Shown here piece after piece: positions 51,632 through 59,473 of a DNA stretch of 64,000 bases; positions within the stretch are counted from its first letter, which is position 1; each line of letters begins with the position of its first letter. The translations under genes were made by a program, and so were the position numbers. The DNA is from an uncultured Lachnospiraceae bacterium (GTDB taxonomy: Bacteria; Bacillota; Clostridia; Lachnospirales; Lachnospiraceae), in assembly GCA_900544685.1 (NCBI GenBank), contig UQWA01000012.1, positions 1-64,000 of the forward strand, read 5' to 3'. The notes under the pieces were generated by a model that had not been told where the DNA came from, searched no databases, and saw only the letters and a list, made by a program, of their open reading frames with translations.

Positions 51632-52942
51632 TCAAAATTTTATTTCAATTCTCGTTCCACTTCCCAACTGACTTTTCATATTCAGCCTGGCCCCATGGCA
51701 TTGTACCACATGTTTTACAATGGCAAGTCCCAGCCCTGTGCCGCCGGTAGACTTGGAACGGCTCTTATCTACCCGGTAGAACCGTTCAAATACACGTTCC
51801 TGATCGGACTGGGAGATGCCGATTCCGGTATCTTCCACCGTCAGACTCACATGATCATCTTCTCGACTTACAGATACTACCACATTTCCATACGGACGGT
51901 TATAGCGGATGGCATTACTGACCAGATTATACAGCAGTTCCTCCATCATCTCACGGTTCGCCTGCATTTTGGTTGGTTTACCGGTAAGCATTAACGTCAC
52001 ATTCTGTTTTTCCGCATTAATCTGCAGCATGTTGACACATTTTTCAGCCAGTTCATAAAGATCTATCTCTTCCATTGGTACTTCTGTAGATGCATCCAGT
52101 TCAGACAGACGCAGAATATCATTAATCAGCGTCAAAAGACGATTCGAACTCTTGGAGATCTCCCCTGCAAAGCGTATGGTATCATCACCGGTAGTCATAC
52201 CTGCTGCAATCAACTCTGCATATCCTGAGATCGCAGTCAGAGGTGTCTTCAGCTCATGCGATACATTCGCTGTAAATTCCTGACGCATCTGAGAGTTTTT
52301 TACAATATTTTCATGCTGCTTTCGGATCGTCTCCATAAAAGGTTCTAACTCCCGGTAAGTAACTTCCACCTCTTCATCATCTATATGCGATGCCATATGT
52401 TCAATTGGTGCCAGGATACTGGTAGTCAGAAAATGTGTCAGGAGCACACTGACCAGAATCAGCGCGATTGACATAACTCCCAGTGGAAGTGCCAGCGCAC
52501 TGAGCATACTCCATACATTACCGGATTCTTTTGCTACGCGGAGCACCTGCCCATTATCCAGACGCAGAGCAAAATAAAAGACTGTTTTCTTCATGGTTGC
52601 TGAGCGGCGCATAATCTCACCTTCACCATTCTGGAATGCCTCCTGAATCTCCGGTCTCCGTCCATGATTATCCAGTTCTCCGATGCTTGCATTGGTATCA
52701 AAAGCTACTGTTCCATCCGTATCAATCAATGTAATACGCACATTATCCACAGCCTTCATCGTATAATCTGCCTGCGGATCATCAAAAAAACCTGTATTTT
52801 TTAACTCATAGGCACAGATTCTTAAATTTTCCCGCACTTCTCTCTGAAACAGTTCAGAATACACTGTCACTGATAAAATCACTGTAAAAATAATTGCCAC
52901 CATAGTAATGATGGCAAATTGAATATTTATTTTCCTTTTCAT
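51632..52942 (-). CDS. Sensor histidine kinase, PhoR-like
   Basis: The 436-residue kinase has helix 1 (about 8-28), an extracellular loop (about 30-150) with a small-ligand-type fold, helix 2 (about 150-172), HisKA motif NVSHELKTPLTAISGY, N box LLYNLVSNAIRYNR, G1 VEDTGIGIS and G2 GGTGLGLAIVKH. It overlaps the response regulator gene by 4 bp. With the Na/Pi cotransporter and Pho-box promoter directly upstream it fits a phosphate-starvation sensor of the PhoR type. Confidence 0.9.
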   Translation of the reverse strand: MKRKINIQFAIITMVAIIFTVILSVTVYSELFQREVRENLRICAYELKNTGFFDDPQADYTMKAVDNVRITLIDTDGTVAFDTNASIGELDNHGRRPEIQEAFQNGEGEIMRRSATMKKTVFYFALRLDNGQVLRVAKESGNVWSMLSALALPLGVMSIALILVSVLLTHFLTTSILAPIEHMASHIDDEEVEVTYRELEPFMETIRKQHENIVKNSQMRQEFTANVSHELKTPLTAISGYAELIAAGMTTGDDTIRFAGEISKSSNRLLTLINDILRLSELDASTEVPMEEIDLYELAEKCVNMLQINAEKQNVTLMLTGKPTKMQANREMMEELLYNLVSNAIRYNRPYGNVVVSVSREDDHVSLTVEDTGIGISQSDQERVFERFYRVDKSRSKSTGGTGLGLAIVKHVVQCHGARLNMKSQLGSGTRIEIKF

Positions 52943-53610
52943 TCGATCCGATACCCCACATTCCGCACAGTTTTAATGTGTTTTCCCGCATCTCCCAGCT
53001 TTTGACGAAGAGTCTTGATATGCATATCCAGTGTACGGGACTCCCCTTCGAAATCAATCCCCCACACTTTTTCCATAATATTTTCCCTCGTCATAACAAT
53101 TCCCGCATTCTGCAGGAATAATTTAAGAAGTTCAAACTCCTTGTAAGTCAGCTCACATAGCTGTCCATCCAGCATTACCTGCCGTTTTTCGCAGTCTAAT
53201 ACAATATTCTGGAATTCCAGCTGCTTTTCTTCTTCATCCTGATTCATTCGCCGCAAAAGTGCCTTTACTCTGGAAATCAGCTCCATAATACCAAACGGCT
53301 TGGTTATATAGTCATCTGCTCCGTTATCCAGCCCTTTTACTTTATCAATTTCAGAAGATTTGGCAGTCACCATAATCACCGGCACACGCTTAAGATCTGG
53401 ATTTCGCCGTATTTTTTTCAATACTTCGATTCCATCACTGTCCGGAAGCATCACATCCAGCAATACCAGATCCGGCTTACGCTCCTGGCATCTGCTCCAG
53501 AATGTTTTTGCATTCTCAAAACTATCCACCTGATACCCGCTGTTTTTTAATGCATAGCTTTCGATTTCACTGATATTTTTATCATCCTCTACAATATAGA
53601 TGACTGACAT
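52939..53610 (-). CDS. OmpR/PhoB-family response regulator, PhoP-like
   Basis: The 223-residue regulator has D9-D10, phospho-acceptor D52 (LVLLDVMLPDSDG), VTAK and DDYITKPF, all canonical, and a C-terminal winged helix (LCELTYKEFELLKLFLQNAG to IKTVRNVGYRIE). It lies 20 bp after the Na/Pi cotransporter gene and is coupled to the PhoR-like kinase. The 11-bp-spaced TTTACA repeats upstream of the cotransporter look like its binding sites, which would give autoregulation of the three-gene operon. Confidence 0.92.
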   Translation of the reverse strand: MSVIYIVEDDKNISEIESYALKNSGYQVDSFENAKTFWSRCQERKPDLVLLDVMLPDSDGIEVLKKIRRNPDLKRVPVIMVTAKSSEIDKVKGLDNGADDYITKPFGIMELISRVKALLRRMNQDEEEKQLEFQNIVLDCEKRQVMLDGQLCELTYKEFELLKLFLQNAGIVMTRENIMEKVWGIDFEGESRTLDMHIKTLRQKLGDAGKHIKTVRNVGYRIE

Positions 53611-53630
53611 TCCAATTCCCCCTGTCTGAC

Positions 53631-55388
53631 TTACGGAAGCTCGTAAAGCTCTCTGTATCTTTCTCTCTGCTGTCTGAAATCTTCGTGATCCCTGATCTCA
53701 CTGGAATATTCATGTGGATCATATTCACTTTCATGCTGCTGTACCTGATAGGCAGAAATATTCGAACAGTGATCGGAAATTCTCTCCATATCCGTGCACA
53801 TATCTGACAGCACAAATCCCAGCTGAATGGTACAGCGGCCTTCCTGAAGTCTTCGCACATGACGATTGCGGACCTGAATATTAATATCATCGATCACATC
53901 TTCCAGTGGTTCCACTTTCTTGGCTTCCTTCACATTACTTGTTACAAATGCAGAAAAAGCAGTATCTACAATATCTCTTACCGCTGCCCGGAATATGGAC
54001 ATTTCTGCTTCCGCATGATCCGAAAAATGCAGATCTTTTTCTTTCATTTCTTTTGCTGAACGCATCAGGCTGACTGCATGGTCCGAAATCCGTTCAAAAT
54101 CTCCGATGCAGTGCAGCAGCATGGTCATGCTTCTGCTGTCACTGTCAGATAACGTCTTGCTGCTGAGCTGAACCAGATAAGAACCGATCTTATCCTCATA
54201 CTGATCTACGGTATCTTCCAGTTCTATAATCCGTTCTGCTTTCTTTTCATCATAATTATCAAATAATTCCAGTGAAGAAAGCAGGGATTCGCGGGAGAGG
54301 TATGCCATTCTCTTTGCAGCAACATAAGAATATTCTGCTGCCACTGCCGGACGCTCCAGAAAACGTTCGTCCAGCACCGGGATCTGCATCTCGTTGGATA
54401 CTTCTTTTTCTTCGTGCTTACCTACTGTCAACTGTGCCAGTTTTACCAGCTGGTTACCAAACGGCAGTAAAATAGCAGTTGTAAAGATATTAAACACACT
54501 GTGAATGATCGCAATATTCGCCGGTCCGATCGCATCTGCCAGAAAATCAAAATGTACGAATACATTGATGCCATAAAACAGTACCAGACAGACTATTGTT
54601 CCGATCAGATTAAAATACAGATGAATGGCTGCTGCACGCTTTGCGTTTTTATTTGCTCCGATGGCAGACATAATCGCTGTGATACAGGTACCAATATTCT
54701 GACCCATGATAATCGGAATTGCCAGGCCATAAGTGACGTTACCAGTAGCACACAATGCCTGTAAAATACCCACGGATGCGGAAGAACTCTGGATCACTGC
54801 TGTGATAATCATACCTGCCAGAACTCCGGCTACCGGATTGGCAAATTTCACCAGTATCTGTCCGAACTCCGGTACTTCAGCAAGCGGCTCTACCGCACTG
54901 CTCATTGCTGTCATACCAGACATCAGAATAGCAAAACCAACCATAATCGTAGCTACATTCTTTTTCTTTTCACTTTTGGCAAACATCAGGATAAACGCTC
55001 CGATGATTGCCAGAATCGGTGCGAAGGATGTTGGCTTTAACATCTTTAAAAAGAAGTTGCTTCCCTCAATTCCTGTTAAACTTAAGATCCAGGATGTGGC
55101 TGTAGTACCGATATTGGCACCCATGATCAGACCTACTGCCTGATTCAGCTTCATGATACCTGCATTTACAAATCCGACTACCATAACCGTCGTTGCGGAA
55201 GAAGACTGAATCACTGCCGTCACTCCTGCACCCAGCAGAACCGCTTTGATCCGGCTGCTGGTCAGCTTTTCCAGAATCTTCTCCATCTTACCGCCAGATG
55301 CTCTGGATAGTCCGTCTCCCAACAGAGACATACCATACAGGAAAAACGCCAGACCTCCTAAAAATGAAATCACTGAAAATATATCCAT
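53631..55388 (-). CDS. Na/Pi cotransporter family protein with PhoU-like domain
   Basis: The 585-residue protein has an N-terminal membrane part (about 1-330) with two inverted NptA/YjbB repeats carrying QSSSATT (VIQSSSATTVMVVGFVNAG) and QSSSASVG (VIQSSSASVGILQAL) motifs and GANIGTT/GQNIGT partners, the sodium and phosphate binding signatures. The C-terminal 230 residues are helical, like PhoU (HCIGDFERISDHAVSLM and DMCTDMERISDHCSNIS, two metal-binding-type E-R-I-S-D-H repeats). It imports or exports phosphate with sodium and may signal phosphate status to the PhoPR-like pair encoded next. Confidence 0.93.
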   Translation of the reverse strand: MDIFSVISFLGGLAFFLYGMSLLGDGLSRASGGKMEKILEKLTSSRIKAVLLGAGVTAVIQSSSATTVMVVGFVNAGIMKLNQAVGLIMGANIGTTATSWILSLTGIEGSNFFLKMLKPTSFAPILAIIGAFILMFAKSEKKKNVATIMVGFAILMSGMTAMSSAVEPLAEVPEFGQILVKFANPVAGVLAGMIITAVIQSSSASVGILQALCATGNVTYGLAIPIIMGQNIGTCITAIMSAIGANKNAKRAAAIHLYFNLIGTIVCLVLFYGINVFVHFDFLADAIGPANIAIIHSVFNIFTTAILLPFGNQLVKLAQLTVGKHEEKEVSNEMQIPVLDERFLERPAVAAEYSYVAAKRMAYLSRESLLSSLELFDNYDEKKAERIIELEDTVDQYEDKIGSYLVQLSSKTLSDSDSRSMTMLLHCIGDFERISDHAVSLMRSAKEMKEKDLHFSDHAEAEMSIFRAAVRDIVDTAFSAFVTSNVKEAKKVEPLEDVIDDINIQVRNRHVRRLQEGRCTIQLGFVLSDMCTDMERISDHCSNISAYQVQQHESEYDPHEYSSEIRDHEDFRQQRERYRELYELP

Positions 55389-55439
55389 CTCAAAACTCCT
55401 TTACTGTCCACGTCCTTAACGTGCTCTTTTCACTTATGT

Positions 55440-55514
55440 TCTATACCCACAGTTAAGGGTAATGTAACATGAGCTTGTAAAATTCATGAGTTTTGTATGT
55501 AAAATCTATGTAAA
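55440..55514 (-). promoter_or_regulatory. Pho-box promoter of the Na/Pi cotransporter operon
   Basis: On the minus strand TTTACA occurs at 55514-55509, 55503-55498 and 55481-55476. These starts are multiples of 11 bp apart, with a degenerate repeat in the fourth slot (55492-55487). A -10 box TATAGA follows at 55445-55440. Direct TT(T/A)ACA repeats with 5-bp spacers are the known binding pattern of Firmicute PhoP. The remaining part of the 200-bp gap to pilT has no other feature I can support. Confidence 0.65.
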
Positions 55515-55588
55515 GTCTTTCTTTACTTTTCTGTTTTTTCCTTTACTTTACAGTAAATCACCGCTGCCAGTGTACTGCAGACCGTTGC

Positions 55589-56659
55589 TTACAGCTTCCT
55601 TCCCAGCATTTCTGCGTTGGTCGCGTATGCCAATGCTGTCTCTCTGGTAATCTTTCCTTCTTTATAATATCTAAGCAGACACGCATCCATGGACATCAGT
55701 TGTGTATTCTGTGAAGAATAGATGACTCCGTCGATCTGATGTACTTTATTTTCACGGATCATGTTGCGGATTGCCGGCGTCATTACCATGATCTCAAATG
55801 CCGGGATCTGTTTTCCATTCACATTCGGGATTAGCTGTTGAGATACGATTGCCTGCAATACTGACGCAAGCTGTATGGTAATCTGCCTCTGTTGATTTGC
55901 CGGGAATACATCAATAATACGATCTACTGTATTTGCAGCTCCCAGTGTATGCAATGTAGAAAAAATCAGATGTCCTGTTTCTGCGGCCGTCATGACTGTA
56001 TTGATCGTCTCATAATCTCGCATTTCTCCAAGAAGAATCACATCCGGGCTCTGGCGCAGTGCCGCTCTCAGTGCCGTAATATAGCTCTCCGTATCCGTTA
56101 CTACCTCACGCTGGCTGACGATACTTTTTTCATGGCGGTGTACAAATTCCAGCGGATCCTCCAGAGTAATGATATGATCTGCCCTGGTCTTGTTAATATG
56201 GTCAATCATACAGGCAAGGGTAGTTGACTTTCCACTGCCCGCCGTTCCTGTCACCAACACCAGTCCATTGTTAAAATCTGCCAGATGTATAATGGAATCC
56301 GGAATTCCAAGTTCCGTCGGATTCGGAAGCTGGAATGCAATCACACGGATCACAGCCGCCAGCGAACCTCTCTGTTTATATGTACTGACACGGAATCTGG
56401 ACAGCCCCGGCAATGAGAAAGAGAAATCGTCATCCCCAGTCTCCAGCAGCCGCTCCATAGACCGCTGACCTGCCAGCTCATAGATTTCCCGGATCACCTC
56501 ACTGGTCTCATCCGGCATGACTCTTTCTTCGCCGATCGTTACCATTTCCCCATTGATCTTACAGGTCAGTGCCCGCCCTGCCACGATGAAGATGTCCGAT
56601 GCCTGACGGTCTATCGCTGTCTTCATGATATGTTTTACTTTCTCAATGCTCTGTTCCAT
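55589..56659 (-). CDS. pilT: PilT-like type IV pilus retraction ATPase
   Basis: The 356-residue secretion ATPase has the PilT N-terminal domain (MKTAIDRQASDIFIVAGRALTCKING), Walker A GTAGSGKSTTLACMID, Asp box HIITLEDPLEFVH, Walker B PDVILLGEMRDYETI, His box TGHLIFSTLHTLGAANTVDRI and a C-terminal region like PilT (AYATNAEMLGRKL). It hydrolyses ATP at the pilus base. It is last in the pilus-like operon. No PilB/GspE-type extension ATPase gene is in the operon, so this enzyme may be the only motor encoded here. Confidence 0.92.
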   Translation of the reverse strand: MEQSIEKVKHIMKTAIDRQASDIFIVAGRALTCKINGEMVTIGEERVMPDETSEVIREIYELAGQRSMERLLETGDDDFSFSLPGLSRFRVSTYKQRGSLAAVIRVIAFQLPNPTELGIPDSIIHLADFNNGLVLVTGTAGSGKSTTLACMIDHINKTRADHIITLEDPLEFVHRHEKSIVSQREVVTDTESYITALRAALRQSPDVILLGEMRDYETINTVMTAAETGHLIFSTLHTLGAANTVDRIIDVFPANQQRQITIQLASVLQAIVSQQLIPNVNGKQIPAFEIMVMTPAIRNMIRENKVHQIDGVIYSSQNTQLMSMDACLLRYYKEGKITRETALAYATNAEMLGRKL

Positions 56660-56678
56660 AATTCCTCCGGCCTGTATC

Positions 56679-57164
56679 TTATTCTCGCTGCATCACCGGC
56701 AGTCCTGTATCTGCCTTCCACTCATTTTTCTGCTTTACCTGCCATCCTGTGATCTGATAACAGGCGTCCCCATCTTTCTGTGGTGCTGCAATTGTCAGTT
56801 CTGCTTCTATCTGCTGTGTATCATCTATTGCTTCCTGAAAACTGCATACAATACTCTGCTGATCTTCTGATCGGGTTACTGTCAGATTCTCCGACTGAAG
56901 TGCATCCCATACCTTTTTCAGAAAATTATCTTTTTCTTCATTATATTGTTTCACCAGAATTCCGTCAATCGACTTTACCTTCTCAAATGCACGGCTCTGT
57001 GCTTCATAATAGCGCTGCGTCCGGTCTGCCATTTTCCGGCTCATTTGCAGATCTGCTCTTGCCGTTGTCAGTGACAACACCGCAAAAACAATCAGACAAA
57101 GCATCACAAATACCAGAAGCACCGTAGACAGCCCTGCTCCCAGAAATCCTTTTTTCCTATTCAT
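56679..57164 (-). CDS. Membrane-anchored pilus-operon protein, unknown family
   Basis: Start 57164 (MNRKKGFLGAGLSTVLLVFV) is preferred because GGAGG lies 6 bases before it; it overlaps the previous gene by 8 bp. The 161-residue protein has one N-terminal transmembrane helix (about 10-33) after a basic start and a secreted domain beginning with a coiled helix (ADLQMSRKMADRTQRYYEAQ). This is the shape of a minor pilin or pilus-assembly protein, although there is no clear prepilin cleavage site. It lies between the other pilin-like genes and pilT. Confidence 0.7.
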   Translation of the reverse strand: MNRKKGFLGAGLSTVLLVFVMLCLIVFAVLSLTTARADLQMSRKMADRTQRYYEAQSRAFEKVKSIDGILVKQYNEEKDNFLKKVWDALQSENLTVTRSEDQQSIVCSFQEAIDDTQQIEAELTIAAPQKDGDACYQITGWQVKQKNEWKADTGLPVMQRE

Positions 57165-57558
57165 TTCCGCCTCCGGTTCCATCTGGAAGATAACTTGCAG
57201 TCTGAAGTGTATATAATGTATCCTGCGTCTCCATATCCATCACTGTAATATGGATTTGGTTCATGCCAGCTTGCTCTGTCTGTAAGATCTCTGCCAGATA
57301 TACCCCATCTTCTTTCCCGCAGACATTGCCCAGCTCATCATAATAACGCTGGTTATCTTCCATCCTGCTTCCACTGCACTCTTCCGCCAGACTTTGTGCC
57401 ACACTTACTGCCATATCCAGTCTGCCAGCCTCCTGACTAAGCATATGTGCTTTGGCAAATACCTGCACACATCCCGCTGCTGCCAGTGCAAAAAACACAA
57501 TGGATATCATCAGTTCCAGTAAAAACAGACTGGACTTTGAAGATTCTCTTACTTTCAT
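57157..57558 (-). CDS. Minor pseudopilin-like protein
   Basis: The 133-residue protein opens KVRESSKSSLFLLELMISIV. A glutamate about five residues into the hydrophobic helix is the hallmark of type IV prepilins, where it follows the peptidase site, although the usual G-F before it is replaced by SSLF. A globular part of about 100 residues follows. It overlaps the preceding gene by 4 bp (ATGA). It probably primes or caps a pilus-like filament. Confidence 0.68.
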   Translation of the reverse strand: MKVRESSKSSLFLLELMISIVFFALAAAGCVQVFAKAHMLSQEAGRLDMAVSVAQSLAEECSGSRMEDNQRYYDELGNVCGKEDGVYLAEILQTEQAGMNQIHITVMDMETQDTLYTLQTASYLPDGTGGGNE

Positions 57559-58031
57559 AGACTGCTGCTCCTTCTCCTGATCTGAAATGTATGGCTGTGG
57601 TTAGCATCCAACTGTAAGGTCACTGTCAGACATCCCTGTTCCTCTGTAAAAGATACTGCTTCCATGCTCAGAAGTACCGTTCCATCTGACATCTTCGCCT
57701 TCTTTTCCGCTGACACCAGCAGTTCCTTCAGGCTTCCTCCTTCAGTAAAAATATACGTAACGTACTCTTTTCCTCCAACAGTCTGGCCGATCTGCAGCGC
57801 CGGAACACCTTCTATTTCTCCAATACTGACGTCTCCGGTACGGTCATTCTGACGTACCTTTTCCCGCAGATAATTTTCCGCCGTCCGCTGCGTCTGATGC
57901 AGTTCCATCTGTTGTGTTACAGAACGATACACCGTTGCCCCAAGTGACACAAACATCAGTAATACCATTGCATACACGAGAAAAGTCACCATGGTAAATA
58001 CCACTTCTATGGAATGTTTCTGTTCTTTCAT
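57555..58031 (-). CDS. Minor pseudopilin-like protein (DUF4860-like)
   Basis: The 158-residue protein opens MKEQKHSIEVVFTMVTFLVYAM, again a short polar leader followed by an N-terminal helix with an early glutamate (IEVVFT). The secreted part resembles the DUF4860 proteins seen in Clostridia pilus-like operons (RTAENYLREKVRQNDRTGDV, LKELLVSAEKKAKMSDGTVLL). It lies between the genes for a small anchored protein and another pilin-like protein. A structural role in a type IV pilus-like machine is inferred. Confidence 0.68.
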   Translation of the reverse strand: MKEQKHSIEVVFTMVTFLVYAMVLLMFVSLGATVYRSVTQQMELHQTQRTAENYLREKVRQNDRTGDVSIGEIEGVPALQIGQTVGGKEYVTYIFTEGGSLKELLVSAEKKAKMSDGTVLLSMEAVSFTEEQGCLTVTLQLDANHSHTFQIRRRSSSL

Positions 58032-58053
58032 AAATTCTGCCTCATTTCTGCCA

Positions 58054-58389
58054 TCAGCTTCCCTGTTTCTCCAGCACCATCACATCCGGCATCAGATTCG
58101 ATCCCATCACTTCATAATTTATAATATAGCGCGTCTCATCGTAATTCAGCCCATAGTGTTCCTTCAGATACTCAAGACTTTCCGGATAGGCGCCTTCCAT
58201 GGCATAGCAGATCACCATATCCCTCCGGATGGCTTCCTCCAGGCTTTTTTTCTGCTGCCTGGCAGTCTGATCCGATACTGACGTGATGCCGTTCCATACA
58301 CATCCGATTACCGCTACTGTCAGAAGTACCGGAGCTGCCAGTAACCGGACATTCTTTCCCATATTTTTTTGCTTCTGAAAACGATTCAT
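58054..58389 (-). CDS. Small membrane-anchored pilus-operon protein
   Basis: The 111-residue protein has a basic start (MNRFQKQKNMGKNVRLL), one helix (about 17-35, APVLLTVAVIGCVWNGI) and a small outside domain with QKKSLEEAIRRDMVICYAME and AYPESLEYLKEHYGLNYDET. The P-x-S-L-x-Y-L pattern resembles the C-terminal end of some competence pseudopilins (YPxsLxxLv). The gene lies 10 bp after pilC-like. I cannot name a family with confidence. Confidence 0.68.
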   Translation of the reverse strand: MNRFQKQKNMGKNVRLLAAPVLLTVAVIGCVWNGITSVSDQTARQQKKSLEEAIRRDMVICYAMEGAYPESLEYLKEHYGLNYDETRYIINYEVMGSNLMPDVMVLEKQGS

Positions 58390-58398
58390 CTGACTCTC

Positions 58399-59436
58399 CT
58401 AACCCAGATTGGACATAATATTCATCAACGGCAGCATAACTGAGATCAGAATCAGCCCCACCAGTACCGATAAAACTGCTACCAACGTCGGCTCGATGAC
58501 CGATACCTTCTGCTGGAGACTCTGTACCACGTCTTCCTCATATTCTCCGGCAATCTTCGACATAACCTGGTCTACCGATCCGGTACGCATACCCACAGAA
58601 ACCATTTTTCCATAAATTCCTGAAAAAATTCTGCTTTCTGTCAGCGCCTGATCGATGCCTTCTCCTTCCATCATCAGCTCCCGGCATTTGCCGATTCGCT
58701 GCTTCATCTCACTGTGTGTCACCAGTTTTTCCGTCATCTCCATACTTTGATCCATATCCAGCCCGCTGAAAATGCACAGGCTCAGTCCCTCTGCCACACG
58801 GGAGCATGCAATCTTTTCTGCTGTTTTCCCGGTCAGTCTGGACTGTTCGATCCATCGGCGAAATGCTTCTCTTCCTTTTTCAGAAATCACCAGATATGCC
58901 ATTATTGCCACCAGCACTGCCAGAATCAGCACAAATACCAGACTGTAACGGCTCAGTACTGTTCCGATTTTCAGAATCCCCGCTGAGACACCTGTCAGTC
59001 CACCGCCAAGCTGTTTGAGTACTTCATGGAATACCGGCATGACCTTGATCACCAAAATCAGTATCACTACCGTCAGCATTCCCAGCATAACTGCCGGATA
59101 CAGCAGAGCACTTTTTATGCTCTCTGCCAGATCCTTTTCCCTCTCATAGTGAAGTGCCAGGCCATCCATAACCTCATCCAGCCGTCCGGTCTGTTCCCCG
59201 ATCTCTGTCATACTGCAGACATATTCCGGGAAAACTTCTGTTTCCTTCATGGACTGTGCCAGATTACCGCTCATTTCCATATGCTCATATAAGGTCTCCA
59301 GGATCTTTTTTCCTTCTCCGTCAGGCAGATCCTCCTTCATAATAGCAAGACCTTCGATGGAAGAAATTCCCGCATGGAGAATCATGGATAACTGACTGCA
59401 AAACGACATCAATTCCTCGTTACTCAAATTTTTCAT
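58399..59436 (-). CDS. PilC/GspF-like type II secretion/pilus platform protein
   Basis: The 345-residue inner-membrane protein has two T2SSF repeats. The first starts FCSQLSMILHAGISSIEGLAIM and includes SMTEIGEQTGRLDEVMDGLALHYE; the second has ACSRVAEGLSLCIFSGLDMDQSM and VSVGMRTGSVDQVMSKIAGEYEEDV, each followed by transmembrane segments (about 110-135, 165-190, 315-340). The repeated G(E/M)xTGxxD motif is diagnostic. It forms the platform on which the motor ATPase acts. It is first gene of the pilus-like operon, 37 bp downstream of the rsmI fusion gene. Confidence 0.9.
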   Translation of the reverse strand: MKNLSNEELMSFCSQLSMILHAGISSIEGLAIMKEDLPDGEGKKILETLYEHMEMSGNLAQSMKETEVFPEYVCSMTEIGEQTGRLDEVMDGLALHYEREKDLAESIKSALLYPAVMLGMLTVVILILVIKVMPVFHEVLKQLGGGLTGVSAGILKIGTVLSRYSLVFVLILAVLVAIMAYLVISEKGREAFRRWIEQSRLTGKTAEKIACSRVAEGLSLCIFSGLDMDQSMEMTEKLVTHSEMKQRIGKCRELMMEGEGIDQALTESRIFSGIYGKMVSVGMRTGSVDQVMSKIAGEYEEDVVQSLQQKVSVIEPTLVAVLSVLVGLILISVMLPLMNIMSNLG

Positions 59437-59473
59437 ACTGTCCCCCTTTTTTCATGCAAGCATGGCTGAGTTG

